DNA of 64,000 nt from Gigaspora margarita (taxonomy: Eukaryota; Glomeromycota; Glomeromycetes; Diversisporales; Gigasporaceae), in NCBI GenBank assembly GCA_009809945.1, contig WTPW01000363.1:339162-403161 (forward strand), read 5' to 3'. The translations under genes were made by a program, and so were the position numbers. The notes under the pieces are model-generated. The model saw nothing but the letters and a program-made list of their open reading frames with translations, searched no databases and was not told where the DNA came from. Shown here one piece after another: positions 23,358-34,362 of this stretch (positions are counted from its first letter, which is position 1; every line of letters begins with the position of its first letter).

Positions 23358-23616
23358 TATATGGGAGTGGGTCAATAGAAAAGGGACAAATCATTTTTAG
23401 TAAATTTTTTTTAATTTTTAAATTAAAATATCTTGACAACTATTTAATCAAATTTGCCAAAAAATTTTTTATTTTAATCTTGAAATTATATAGAATTAAG
23501 ATAAAAAATAATTTATTAAATTTATTAAGATAGTTGTTAAGATATTTAAGCTTAAAGTCAAGAAAACTTTTACTTAGAAAAAATTTGTCCCTTTTCTATT
23601 GACGCACCCCCATATG
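23358..23616. mobile_element. 259-bp MITE, TA target site
   Basis: TIRs TATATGGGAGTGGGTCAATA and the reverse complement of TATTGACGCACCCCCATATG, continued by GAAAAGGGACAAAT, with TA on both sides (23356-23357 and 23617-23618). Confidence 0.85.
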
Positions 23617-24606
23617 TACAGCATGTACAATAAATCACATAGAAGTAATTTTATGCAATTTGATTGGATATTAATTATATAACACTATCTAACAAATCAG
23701 AACCATACATTAGCAAAATAAATATACGAAATCTTTTGAAAGAAATTGCATACTGAAATCTTTCGAAAGAATTGTGATTGACATTAAATCTTTTAAAAGA
23801 ATCACAATCTTTCAAAAGATTTTGGCATGCATTTTTTTCAAAATATTTTAAAAAAAATTTTAAAATATTTCAAAATATATTGCAAATATAGTGCAATAGG
23901 GCAAATAAAAGCAATGCAACCCCATATCTAATTATCCCTTTTTGGGGTCACAGGAGGTAATATGAAGTAACACATTCACAATATTTCGCAATATTTTGCA
24001 ATTTTTTAAAAATTTTTAAATTTTTTAAAAAATAAATAAACGATATACATATTCATATACATAATCATGCTTTTTGCAAATTTTTGAATGATTTTACAGG
24101 TTTTGCGAGATTTCGCAAGGTTTTGCAATTTAATATAAAATTTTATATTTTTTTATTTATTATTTTTTTTTACCTTTGGTGGTTCCGCTATTTACTTTTA
24201 TTAGCTTTCAGTTTATACGAAAAAGATTATACAAATATACACTAATTTATAAGAATAGCACCACTTGGCTGTCTATATAGTTGCCCAAGAGTAACCTGCT
24301 ACAAGTAGATAAACTACTAGGAGCTCTGTTGAACTACTAGTACTACAAAAAGTGCACTCTTTGCATAGGAAGTAAACTTCAATAGGGGTGAGAAAACAAT
24401 ACTATAACTAAAAGGAAAATATAAAATGGAAAAATAAAAGAGAATGACTAAAAAATCCAAAAAACTTCTGAAAAAAAAAGGGTAAAATAAAAAAGAATCT
24501 TCTATTGAAGAAGTAAAGTGTGGCCAGAGAAGTAATAATAAAAATTATATAATACTGCACAGAGAAAAACTCTGCCAAAGTATTATATATACATAAAAGA
24601 AGACTA

Positions 24607-24921
24607 CCGTATGTTTCTGAAAATAAGCTACCTCCAAAAGAAGCTACCTCCAGATTTTCAGAAGAATTTTTAAAGAAATCGTTAACAGTCGCTACATATA
24701 AAACTTTTTTTTTACTAAGTAAACTTCAAAAGTGCAATTAAGTAAAGTTGTTTGGAATAACGAAATACACCTACTATAAAAATTTCATAGCATTCGGACA
24801 ACTTTTATTAGTACGTTTTTCAATTTTTCAAAAAATTTAACAATTTGAAAATAAGCTACCTCCACAATTTTTTGTATAACTTTTTGGCCAAAAAGGGTAG
24901 CTTATTTTCGGAAACATACAG
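24607..24921. mobile_element. 315-bp MITE nested in the large foldback element
   Basis: TIRs CCGTATGTTTCTGAAAATAA, then GCTACC, and the reverse complement GGTAGC, TTATTTTCGGAAACATACAG, with TA on both sides. Related to the core of the palindrome at 16700-17160. Confidence 0.88.
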
Positions 24922-25081
24922 TACACCTAAAAGAAAGTTCTAGAAAGAAATTTTTATTTGATATTTTTTCCAAAGTACTTTGCACATATCATTCATTGTT
25001 TATTTCGCAGAAACCAAAAACCACTCATGACTTGATTCAAATTAGGTAGGCGCATTCCTAATTTGGACAAGATAAATATTG

Positions 25082-25369
25082 TCAATCTTTTGGAGGGGGT
25101 AAGCTTATTTTTTCACATTTTGGTAAAAATTTTGAAAAAGACAAAGAGAATAACGGGGTACCAAAACTTGCAATAAGTGTAAGTTTTATGCTTTGTAGAA
25201 TAATATATTCAACCAAAAGTATGTTTTCGCCTAGACTTTTACACTCTTTGACAAAAAACTTTAGGGTTGCTGCCCTACTACATATTCTATAGTAACAAAG
25301 TCTTCTACCCAGAGAGCCAAACCCACAAAGAGAGTTCTTTTTCATCTCTATTTCAGTTCTTACATGCAA
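25082..25369 (-). other. 95-codon frame, unsupported
   Basis: Minus-strand frame with 5 Cys and a Lys/Leu-rich composition, inside the large foldback element. No domain recognised, no homologous copy in the inverted sister element, and an A-rich context. Probably not a gene. Confidence 0.2.
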
Positions 25370-25675
25370 TCTGAAACACTGTATCCAAGCTACTTCTGAT
25401 AAAGTTTTGTTATGTATAAATATATTAACTATAAAGTTTTTATAGGTCAGTAGTTTGAAAAAGTTTTGGTCCAGAGGATCGTTGGAAAGTGTTGTGTGAT
25501 TTTTGAGTTTTGTTTTTATTTATTATTACTATACGTTATATTTTTTAAATTAAATATACATTTTTAATCAATATTACATATTTTATTATATATTATTATA
25601 CATTTTTTTGAAAAAAAAAAACAATGAAACCAAAAAAAATAAAAAAACAAAAAAATCAGTACTATTTTTATATTA

Positions 25676-26021
25676 GGCCAAATAAACTTAATTTTTTGGT
25701 TCTCATAACCCGGCCGGGTCATATTTTAAAAATTTTTTAGAAAAATTTTTTTATATGTTTTAATAACCGGGTGGGATTTCATAAAATTTTTTAAAAAATT
25801 TTATAAAATTTAAAATTTTTTATATATAAAATTTTTTAAATAAAGTTCAGGTAAGCAGGTTATTACTTTATTTAATACTATAATGCTGGGTCATTATTTT
25901 TTAAAATTAAAATTTAGATTTTATAATTTAAAAAATTTTAAAAATTTTTAAATAAAAGTCTGGCCTGTCGGGTCTTTTTTTTTTTATGTTATGAGAACCA
26001 AAAAAATAATTTTATATGGCC
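25676..26021. mobile_element. Probable PIF/Harbinger MITE nested in the foldback element
   Basis: Ends GGCCAAATAAACTTAATTTT, then TTGGTTCTCATAAC, and the close inverse ending ATTTTATATGGCC. TTA is duplicated at both sides (25673-25675 and 26022-26024). GGCC termini plus TWA target fit PIF/Harbinger. The sequence is unlike the 11043/52222 family, so this is a second family. Confidence 0.8.
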
Positions 26022-26431
26022 TTATATAATATTTTAAACTACTTTTCGCACTTCATCGCATAATTTTACACTTTGTCGCATATATTTTCATAAAAACTAG
26101 TCCTGCACAATTATTTTCGCTTACTGCAGTTTCGCTTCTATTATATTCATTTTGGCTATTAGCTATCACCTTCGTTCTGCTCTTTTTTCTAAATACTTCT
26201 AAAAAATAGTAGGGAGGTGAAAAAATAAAAAATGTAAACTAAATAAAAAAAATAAAGAAGCCCAAAGCTCCATTTCTCTAAAATAAGAGTTCGTGTTCTT
26301 GCAAATGCCAAATTGTCAAAAGCCAGGTAATGTTCGCAAAATGGCGAAAAACTCCAGGTTGTTCTCTTGTAAGTGCCAAGAAAGTAAGAGTTGTGTTCTC
26401 GAAAAGTGCAGGAATAAAATAAGTTAATTAA

Positions 26432-26747
26432 NNNNNNNNNNNNNNNNNNNNNNNNNNNNNNNNNNNNNNNNNNNNNNNNNNNNNNNNNNNNNNNNNNNNN
26501 NNNNNNNNNNNNNNNNNNNNNNNNNNNNNNNNNNNNNNNNNNNNNNNNNNNNNNNNNNNNNNNNNNNNNNNNNNNNNNNNNNNNNNNNNNNNNNNNNNNN
26601 NNNNNNNNNNNNNNNNNNNNNNNNNNNNNNNNNNNNNNNNNNNNNNNNNNNNNNNNNNNNNNNNNNNNNNNNNNNNNNNNNNNNNNNNNNNNNNNNNNNN
26701 NNNNNNNNNNNNNNNNNNNNNNNNNNNNNNNNNNNNNNNNNNNNNNN
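26432..26747. other. Assembly gap
   Basis: A run of Ns inside the large foldback element. The two minus-strand frames that cross it are artefacts. Confidence 0.98.
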
Positions 26748-27212
26748 AAAAAAAACAAAGCAAAAGCCAAAAAAAAACGAAAGGTAAAAAACAAAGAAAA
26801 TGAAAAGAACAATATAGAAGATCTAATTTATAAACAAAGATCTAATCTGATCATATAATACACAATTTGTAGATTAATTTTGATACATATCGATGTATTT
26901 CAAAAATATAGTCAAATGTGCCCTTGGTATAATCCTGGTTACAGATCTACTGATCCAGCTTGGTTTCCCAGGTCTAAAATATTTTGAAAATAGTTCAAAA
27001 TATTTTGAAAAATATTTCAAATCCACTTTTGAAATATTTTAAAAACATTTTCGAAATATTTGAAATCTGAAATATTTCAAAATATATTGCAATATGCAAA
27101 ATCTTTCAAAAGATTTCGCATGTTCGCAAGATCTTTCGGCTACTATAAATTTGCTGATGTAGGTATAAAGAATATCAGTTATCAGAAATTGCAAGTTATC
27201 AGAAATTAATTA

Positions 27213-27848
27213 TCCCTTAATCTGTAGGCTGTTCCAGGCAAATTTGCCTGAAAAAATACTATAAATATACTTATGATCTACTTTTTTTAAAAATTAAAAT
27301 ATTAAAATAAAATTTTATTTAATAATATTTGAAAATAAGGATTATATTTTAGTAAAATTTAATTTTATATTATAAGAAAAAAAGTTAAGTTGCTTATAAG
27401 CTAAAAATAGACAATTTTAAAAAAAAATTTTAAACAAAAAAAATTATCACTAATTCTTGGCAAACTCTATAAATATTAGCTCTAGCCCTCTGTTTTTAAT
27501 ATATATTACAACTTTTATTATTGCAACTTTTGTGTTTTACTTGTAAAAATTAAGACATATATTAGAAGTAAAAATTTTTTTTATAGACGGGAACATATAA
27601 AATTTAAGAAAAGTTAAAGAAAAATTCTATAGTAAAAATTTTTAAATAAAAACTTTAAAGTTTTATTGTATGAAAGTTTTCTAATAATTTTAAAAAAATT
27701 TTCTAAGAAAGTATATAAAATATGTTTTAAAAAAAGTATTTTATAAAGAAAGTATATCCCATATTCTTAATAAATTTTGTTTTATTTAAAAAATTATAAA
27801 TACTTTTTAATTTTCCAGGCAAATTTGCCTGGAATATGGTTTAAGGGA
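27213..27848. mobile_element. 636-bp TIR element with CCAGGCAAATTTGCCTGG palindromes
   Basis: Termini TCCCTTAA and TTAAGGGA flanked by TA. Near each end is the palindrome CCAGGCAAATTTGCCTGG (27234 and 27813), one base shorter on the left. The interior is almost pure A/T with no ORF. Confidence 0.85.
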
Positions 27849-27894
27849 TAGTAGATCGATTTTTATCTAATTATAGCAGATTATTAGTTTTGAA

Positions 27895-28255
27895 AGGATC
27901 AATTTTGGAAGTATCAACTGTATTTTCAAATTTCTACTAAGTAAATTTCTTTTCAACTTTTAATTAAAGTTGTAAAAGAGTGTTATGTGATCTAAATAGC
28001 AGTTAAAGCATTAAAATTGGCCTAGTAGATCATAAGAAATAAGTATTTTAGTCTTGTTTTATATAAATAAAAAATATTTAGTCATGAAAACTAAACTACT
28101 TATATCTTGTGATTAACTAGATTGATTTTAACATTTTTACCACCATTTTGATCACAAAACACTCCTCTATAGCTTTTCTAAAAAATAGAAAAAGGTTTAC
28201 TTAGTAATGAAAAGAAGTTCTTTTGAAAAACTCCAAATTCAAAATTTTAAAACAA
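27895..28255. mobile_element. Foldback MITE
   Basis: Inverted arms with TACTAAGTAAA, TTGTAAAAGAGTGTTATGTG, ATCTAAATAG and CCTAGTAGATCA on the left, and their diverged inverses on the right (TTTACTTAGTAA, ATCACAAAACACTCCTCTAT). The centre is near 28070. Confidence 0.75.
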
Positions 28256-28304
28256 TAAAAATATTTAGTAAAAATATCTTCACTATTTACTATGTTTTGT
28301 TACT

Positions 28305-28500
28305 GAACCTAAATATGTTCATGACCTTGATCTTAGCCTAAACTAAATTTATTTTAAGTTTAGGTTCAGGTTCATGTTCATGTTCATAAATTTTAAGTTC
28401 AGGTTCAGGTTCAGGTTCAAAAATTTTTCAAGTTCAGGTTCTGGTTCATTGAACCTGATCCTGAACTTTTATTGAACTAAACTAAACCTCAAAACCCTAT
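28305..28500. repeat. GGTTCA hexamer array with an inverted tail
   Basis: Tandem degenerate TCAGGT units (GTTCAGGTTCAGGTTCAGGT) followed by the inverse TTGAACCTGATCCTGAAC, forming a hairpin. A similar array lies at 31870-32020. Confidence 0.8.
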
Positions 28501-28599
28501 GATTAGTAAATAATAAAATATAGGTAGTATGCTATAATATCCATCAATTATTAAAATAATTAGATAATTATATGGGGTCACTTTGGTGATATGCCAGCA

Positions 28600-29745
28600 T
28601 TGTCTTTTTGCTATTATAAAATATCCATTTATTATAAACTTTTTTTTTATATACAACTTTTTTATACTAAGTAAACCACTTTTAAGCTTCTAAGTAAAGT
28701 TGTAAAGCTTATCAAGATAAATCTAATAATAGTTAATTATTAAAATCTGTTGAGTATATTATAAGATATCTTCAAAAATGTTTTGCTAACTATAGAAAAT
28801 TCTCTATAAATAATAATATTGTTTATAAAGAATTTTATATAGTTAGCAAAATGTTTTTTAAAGATATTTCATGATTTACTTAACAGATTTAATGATTTAC
28901 TTAACAGATTTAATAATCTAACAACTATTAGATTTGTTTTGATAAGTTCTACAACTTTATTTTTTTTTTTTTGTGTCAAAGTTACTGCTATAGGGAAAGA
29001 CTTTTATTCAAGTAAGTCAGATCACGGGTGCCTCCAGAGGCACCCTAACATTTGTTACATAGATGAGAGTACAACTAGCCACACGTACAACTTTTGGTTG
29101 TCTAATTTAAGTAGTCTGCTCGAAGGTTCTATACTAGTTGCATACCTGCAACCAAACTAGGAGTTACCTATTTAAACCCTCTGGTCCACGCTCCTTCTGC
29201 CAAATTCTCCTTGTATCACCAGTACAGTTCTCCATTATAGAAGTTAGTCAAGGCCAGTTCTGGATGCTTGTGAAATCCCTTTAGGACTAGTTTATTCTTT
29301 CAACACACTCAGTAGAGCAGTCCCTGTCCCACACAGGTATTACCTATGCTTCGGTAACTTATGCTACCTACTTTCACCCTTGTGAGGTTCACTTCAATTC
29401 TAATACCTACTACAACCTTCCTATTAGTCCTTCCTTAGTATCCCCAAACTTCCAAACCAGTTAGCCCAGAAGGGATGTTCAGCCTGGCTTTAAGTGCTAA
29501 ATGGACTCCCTCCCCTTGGTACATGTTGCCGAAACACATTTCCTTTTTCTCCGGTGCGACTCCGGTAGCCAGGTTGGTGGACCCCTCCTTGAGGATCTTG
29601 TTATCTGGTTCTCTGGCTCTGGTTTTCAATATTCCAATTATGGTTAGCACCGTTGAAGATCTTTGCTACTTTGTTCTACAACTTTATTTAGAAGCTTAAA
29701 GTTAATTTAATTATATAAAAAAAGTTTTTTTGTAGTTATTATTAT
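28600..29745. mobile_element. Foldback element split by a retroposon
   Basis: Left TATACAACTTTTTTATACTA, AAGTAAAGTTGTAAAGCTTA and AGTTAGCAAAA-type blocks recur inverted on the right. The far arm (TTCTACAACTTTATTTAGAA, then AGCTTAAAGTT) is displaced to 29674-29745 by the 712-bp insertion at 28962-29673. Confidence 0.7.
28962..29673 (-). mobile_element. Retroposed non-LTR element copy, 15-bp TSD, poly(A)
   Basis: The minus-strand reading ends in CAGTAACTTTGACACAAAAA, then an A run. A 15-bp target duplication TTCTACAACTTTATT flanks it (28947-28961 and 29674-29688). GC-richer than its surroundings. The tail region is clearly homologous to the shorter copy at 30411-30752. It may be a LINE 3' end or a long SINE. 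The small frames (28939-29160, 29435-29650) have no recognised domain. Confidence 0.85.
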
Positions 29746-29784
29746 AAATAACAAATAAATAATTTTAATTGGTTAATTATTTGA

Positions 29785-29870
29785 CCTGTGGGCTGATAGC
29801 ATAGCAGTTATGCTCACAGGTTGAAATTGAAGGTTGCTAGTTCAAATCCCCTTAGAGATGAAATGGAATA
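29785..29870 (+). mobile_element. tRNA-derived SINE head
   Basis: A-box-like GATAGCATAGCAGTTATGCT and an excellent B box in GGTTGCTAGTTCAAATCCCC with tRNA-like spacing. The acceptor stem does not pair, so this is not a functional tRNA gene. The body probably continues towards about 30,390, but its end is unclear. Confidence 0.6.
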
Positions 29871-29904
29871 AACTAGCCAGTTAGGGACTAGAATGGCATA
29901 TTAC

Positions 29905-29998
29905 TATGTCCAATTAGTTTCAATTTTTTTTGGGTATAGGTCCAATTGAAAATAAACATATGTTCAAAAAAATTGAAACCAATTGGACAAAGTTACAT
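29905..29998. mobile_element. Short foldback MITE
   Basis: TATGTCCAATTAGTTTCAAT, then TTTTTTTGGG, pairs with CAAAAAAATTGAAACCAATT, then GGACAAAG, across a 25-30 bp loop. Confidence 0.75.
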
Positions 29999-29999
29999 G

Positions 30000-30391
30000 C
30001 CATTCATAGTTAGGAAATTAAAACTTATTGGAAAGACAGGGGCCCAGGACATCTACAGACAGACTTAATTGAGGCGTTGCCATTATCAAATCTGTAGCAG
30101 TAAAATAAAAATGTTAGAACCTGATTTGGTTTAACTAAAGTCACAAGACATAATGCAAGGCCTAAGTCTGAGAAGATACTACATGAACTTGTAGCGTAGA
30201 TGTTTTGAGGTGTTGTTTAATTGTACCAACATTCAACCAGGCAGTTAAGGAGTATTCTAGCCAATTGAAGGCAGTGCTTAGAAGGGTAAATACTTGGTGC
30301 CCACTGGGCATTTGGGCAGTCTGAAATAGGGCTAGCTAGATGTAGTGCTATATAGAAATAGTTTAATATGTACATTTATTAATTTGTAATT
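30000..30391. other. Unassigned, probable retroelement body
   Basis: Balanced composition unlike the AT-rich surroundings. Contains CAGGGGCCCAGGACATCTAC and GGTGCCCACTGGGCATTTGG. No frame is open, and no family is recognised. Confidence 0.4.
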
Positions 30392-30410
30392 AATAAAATA
30401 TTAAGCACAT

Positions 30411-30752
30411 GGATAAACTAGTTCTAATAAATTCTATAAAGTATCCAGAACTAACCTTGACTGACTAATGTATCAGAGCTTAGTACTGGTGCTACAAGTA
30501 GGGTTGGCAGGCTAAGCATAGACCAGAGGGTTTAAATAAGTAACCCCCTAGTTGGGTTGCAGGTATGGCAACTAGTATAGAACCTTCAGGCAGACTACTT
30601 AAATTAGACAACCAAAAGTTATACATGTGGCTAGTTGTATCCTCATCAATGTAACAAATGTCAGGTGCCCAAAGAGGTGCTCTTGATCTGTTTGCATAAA
30701 TAAATACCTTTCTCCAAAGTGGAAACTTTGACACAAAAAATAAAAATAAATA
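30411..30752 (+). mobile_element. 5'-truncated retroposed copy, 19-bp TSD
   Basis: A perfect 19-bp duplication AATAAAATATTAAGCACAT flanks it (30392-30410 and 30753-30771). The 3' end is CTTTGACACAAAAAATAAAA, then an AAATAAAT tail. It is colinear with the 3' half of the element at 28962-29673 in the opposite orientation. This is the signature of target-primed reverse transcription with 5' truncation. Confidence 0.9.
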
Positions 30753-30909
30753 AATAAAATATTAAGCACATATAAGCAACTAGTGCAAGTTTATTTTATT
30801 ATATAATAGAAGGAGTATAATCTTATAATAAATAATTCAAATATTGAACCTAAACAATGTTTATAAACTTTGAACCAAAATCAAACTGAACTAATTTTGG
30901 ATCTGTATT

Positions 30910-31862
30910 ATTTCACCAACACCCTACTTTGCTAACAATCAATTTACTGACAGTATTGTCTTACAGATAACCAGTTTACTAACACTCAACTTATAGACAA
31001 GCTAACTTAATTGACAAGCTTATTTTGTTAACAATTAATTCACTAATAGTATATTTCACTAATAAAATTGGTTTACCAAAAAGCTTATTTTGTCTAAATA
31101 TAATTTGCTGACAGTATGTTTTATTGACAGTACATTTCCTGACAATAAAAAAAAGAAAAGTGATTAATAGTAGACCTAATTGATAGTTAAATAAAGACTT
31201 ACTCCTGTCTTGGATTTATGTAACAAAAAAAAGAGACAAAATTAGTATTGAGCAAAGCATCGAGTTATTTATATAAAAAAAAAGAAAAGTGATTGACACT
31301 TGATCTAATTTGTCAGTAAAATAGTATCCACTTATTTACAGGATAATACAAACCCCTAAAGAGAAAATAGCCAATTAGAGAGAGCAAAATTTGACTATTC
31401 TGGATCAATTTAACAAAGAATTTGAACATGCATAAAAGAAGAAAAATGCAAAAATATGCAAAAACTAATGTTTAAATCGATTTTGTGCACTAAATAAAAA
31501 TAATAGAAATTTATAATAAATATTATTCTAACCCTATAGCCTCTAATGTTAAAACCCTAATCCTAAATTTTTATCTTACGCACTTAGTTTATTTACAAAA
31601 TCAAATTTTGTATTACTTGTGCAAATAACTAAAATTAGCGAATGTACTGTCAATGAATTATATTGTCATCAAAATAAGCTTGTTGATAAACCAATCTTGT
31701 TAGTAAAATGTATTGTTTGTTGACAAAATAAGCTTGTCAATTAAGTCAGCTTGTCTGTAAGGTGGGTATTACTGAACTGGTTATCTGTAAGACAAGCCTG
31801 TTGGTAAATTGATTGTTGTTAAAGTGGGTGTTGGTGTGTTGTTTGTTGATAAAGCAAGCCAC
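30910..31862. mobile_element. Foldback element of about 950 bp
   Basis: Long imperfect arms CACCAACACCCTACTTTGCT, AACAATCAATTTACTGACAG, CTTACAGATAACCAGTTTAC and AATTGACAAGCTTATTTTGT. They are mirrored from the right end (TAAAGTGGGTGTTGGTGTG; AATAAGCTTGTCAATTAAGT). The arms are built from short degenerate TGACAA/CTAACA words. The centre holds AT-rich DNA and two TGATCTAATT-type blocks. Confidence 0.8.
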
Positions 31863-31869
31863 ACTGACT

Positions 31870-32022
31870 AATTTTTAAGTTCAAGTTTAGTTCATGTTCA
31901 TAAATCTCAAGTCTGGTTCAGGTTCCAGTTCAAGGATCTGCAAAATTTGAAGTTCAAGTTCAGGTTCAATTAAACTTGAACTTGAACCTAATTGGACTGG
32001 CCAAAATATAGAAACCCTATAT
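31870..32022. repeat. GTTCAA/GGTTCA hexamer array with inverse
   Basis: Same hexamer class as 28305-28500: TTCAAGTTCAGGTTCAATTA followed by AACTTGAACTTGAACC. It directly abuts the foldback element. Confidence 0.75.
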
Positions 32023-32267
32023 TGACCTTCCAGTTTGCATATATTTAATGATCTGCATATTTTTGTTTTAATGCTTTATTATCACTTGGCTTTTAGTATT
32101 GTTACTCTTGGGTCATCACTTTTGGTGCCTCATTTTTGTTGTGATATCAGATTTGTTATAGTTTCATTGTAGATGTCAATACTTCTTAGTAAGTTGTTAT
32201 TATTCTTAACTTTTTTTGTTTGTTTTTTTTTGCTGCCATTTTAGCAGGTTTTTCATTACTTTTAGTA
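32023..32267. other. T-rich intergenic
   Basis: No gene recognised. Confidence 0.5.
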
Positions 32268-33226
32268 AGGTAGATGTACCTAATTTGACGCAGTGCCTAA
32301 TTTGACGCATCGACGATGTCTTGCGAACTATCGATCAGAATCACGTGATTTTGGTACCATTCGATTCGTCTCGCCGAGACGAGTCGAACGGTACCAAAAT
32401 CACGCGATTCTGATCGATAGTTCGCAAGTTATCGCCATTTAACCAAAATTAGCTATCCAAGACAAATTTTAACATTAATATAAAATAGAGAATAACGTTT
32501 GATATATCGGTCCAATTGCGATAATTTTGCCACCAAACTGACCGCCTCAGAGAGACGGTTCCAACGAATCCAAAATCGCTAAAATCCAATCACGGGGTCA
32601 CAAGATCATTAGGGTTTTCGTATCATTTTTGATGAAAATAGATTAATTTAATTAATCGATTTTCATCAAAAATGATACGAAACCCCTAATGATCTTGTGA
32701 CCCCGTGATTGGATTTTAGCGATTTTGGATTCGTTGGAACCGTCTCTCTGAGGCGGTCATTTTGGTGGCAAAATCATCGCAATTGGACCGTTCTATCAAA
32801 CGTTATTCGCTATTTTATATTAATGTTAAATTTGTCTTGGATAGCTAATTTTGGTTAAATAGTGATAATTTGCGAACTATCGATCAGAATCGTGTGGTTT
32901 TGGTACCGTTCGACTCGTCTCGGCGAGACGAATCGAATGGTACCAAAATCACGTGATTCTGATCGATAGTTCGCAAGATATCGTCGATGCGTCAAATTAG
33001 GAACATTGCATCAAATTAGGAACATTGCATCAAATTAAGACCATATTTTTAAATAAATTTAATTAGCAATATTTTGCGACCCAGTGATCAGAATTAAACG
33101 AATTTGATATATTCGATTCGTCTCGATGAGACAGATCGAATGGTACCAAAATCATCGGATTCTGATCGATATATCACGTGATATTCGTCGTAGAACTTAA
33201 CTGCGTCAAATTAGGTACATCTACCT
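32268..33226. mobile_element. 959-bp TIR element made of palindromes within palindromes
   Basis: Ends AGGTAGATGTACCTAATTTG and CAAATTAGGTACATCTACCT with TA at both sides (32266-32267 and 33227-33228). Inside, arms of about 330 bp (32305-32640 and 32658-32985) are nearly identical inverses around GATTAATTTAATTAATC. Each arm contains a further hairpin: ACGTGATTTTGGTACCATTC, then CGTCTCGCCGAGACG, then GAACGGTACCAAAATCACGC. Units of CTAATTTGACGCA-type sequence repeat near both ends. GC is clearly higher than the surroundings. No ORF. Confidence 0.92.
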
Positions 33227-33610
33227 TATATTTTTCATTGGCCTTATTATTTTTGTGCATTCACATCATTTTTGGTATTGTCACTTTTTTGGTATTATTT
33301 CGTTATATTGGTTTTGTGTAATCTTGTTGTCAGAGTCACTATAGTTAATTTTAGCAAGATATTGTTTGGGTATTCTTTTAGTATATTTTTTATTAGGTCT
33401 AGTAATCCTCTGCACATTACTCAATGCTTTTTAATATTTGTAGGCTTTATCTTTTTGATAGATTTTTTTTTGTTCTTTTGTCTGAATTTTTTTTCCACTT
33501 TTTTTACCTTTTTTTATTTTTTTTATTTTTATTTGTATATTGTAAATAATAATAAATAAATAAAAGAATAAAATTAATAAAGACTAGCTAACAGGTGGCG
33601 TATGCACCAC
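33227..33610. other. T-rich intergenic plus small hairpin
   Basis: The 95-codon frame at 33272-33559 is a T-rich (Phe/Leu) artefact. A short hairpin GGTGGCGTATGCACCACC occurs at 33595-33612. Confidence 0.5.
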
Positions 33611-33616
33611 CCTTTT

Positions 33617-33795
33617 ATTATGGTAACATATGAGTATCGCCAAGAGAAAACCCATTGGCTTTATTTATATTTTGTACTGGACATATTTTCTAAGAAATTA
33701 AATAGATTTTGTCTGGTACAAAATATAATTGAAGCCTGATGCAGGTTTTCCCTTGGCAGTACTTATCTAGTATAAATTAAATTACCATAATTTCA
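33617..33795. mobile_element. Small MITE
   Basis: TTATTATGGTAACATATGAG, then TATCGCCAAGAGAAAACCCA, is mirrored by GCAGGTTTTCCCTTGGCAGT and TAAATTACCATAATT. Confidence 0.75.
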
Positions 33796-34130
33796 CATAA
33801 AGTTTTCTATTATGCATCGATTGTTACAGAAATTACACTATTATGGTAACACTCATCATGTAGTTAAGGTTATGTTAGTTTGTATTGGAATTAGCTGAAT
33901 TCTATTATATACTATAAAAAATACTATTATACCTAAAACTTGCTATTTTGTTAACCATAGTATTAAGTTTGCATCAAAGTAATCATGATTTCTATTGTGA
34001 GTTATTGTAAAAAAATTATATTATGGAACTTGCTATTCTCGTGATACACAGTATGTGGTCAAGGACGAGTTAGTTTGTGTTGTGCATTACTGTAAGAAAT
34101 TCTGTTACAGAACTTACCATTCTGGTTACA

Positions 34131-34362
34131 GGTCCAAAGCATAAATATCTAATACCCGATAGTTAACTATTTGCACTAAAAATCTGATTTTATTAAAAAA
34201 TATTGGAAGCATATCAGGTAAAAAATAAATATCCAGTATCCAATATTTATTTTTTACCTGATTTGCTTCTGATATTTTTTTTGTCATATGCCAATAGAGA
34301 TCAGATTTTGGCACAAATTGTTAGCAATAGTTAGCTATCGGGTATCAGATATGCTTTGGTAA
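34131..34362. mobile_element. MITE inserted in satellite B
   Basis: Ends CCAAAGCATAAATATCTAAT, then ACCCGATAGTTAACTATT, and the inverse ATAGTTAGCTATCGGGTATC, then AGATATGCTTTGG. The centre is an inner AATAAATATCC/CCAATATTTATT hairpin. Confidence 0.85.

Larger units (their letters stand above)
23709..27159. mobile_element. Large TIR/foldback element, copy 1, TA target site
   Basis: Ends CATTAGCAAAATAAATATAC and the reverse complement of ACTATAAATTTGCTGATG, flanked by TA (23707-23708 and 27160-27161). Subterminal regions are dense in short palindromes (ATCTTTCAAAAGAT, TTTTGAAATATTTCAAAA). It is homologous, in inverted orientation, to the element at 36470-38256. Shared blocks include ATATACATATTCATATACAT, CCAAGCTGG with GATC, ACAAAGATCTAAT, and tracts of TTTGCGAGATTTCGCAAGG. 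Two smaller MITEs and an assembly gap lie inside. No transposase seen. Confidence 0.8.

Noticed and set aside
26189-26812. 207-codon frame across the assembly gap
   Set aside because: Most of it is Ns; the flanks are A-rich foldback sequence.
29435-29699. Protein-like frames on both strands in the GC-rich retroposon
   Set aside because: Both strands are open by composition, no domain is recognised, and the truncated sister copy does not conserve a frame.
29785-29870. Functional tRNA gene with good B box
   Set aside because: Acceptor ends do not pair and extra sequence follows; it fits a SINE head.
33272-33559. 95-codon hydrophobic plus-strand frame
   Set aside because: T-rich low-complexity sequence translated as Phe/Leu/Ile; no start context or homologue.
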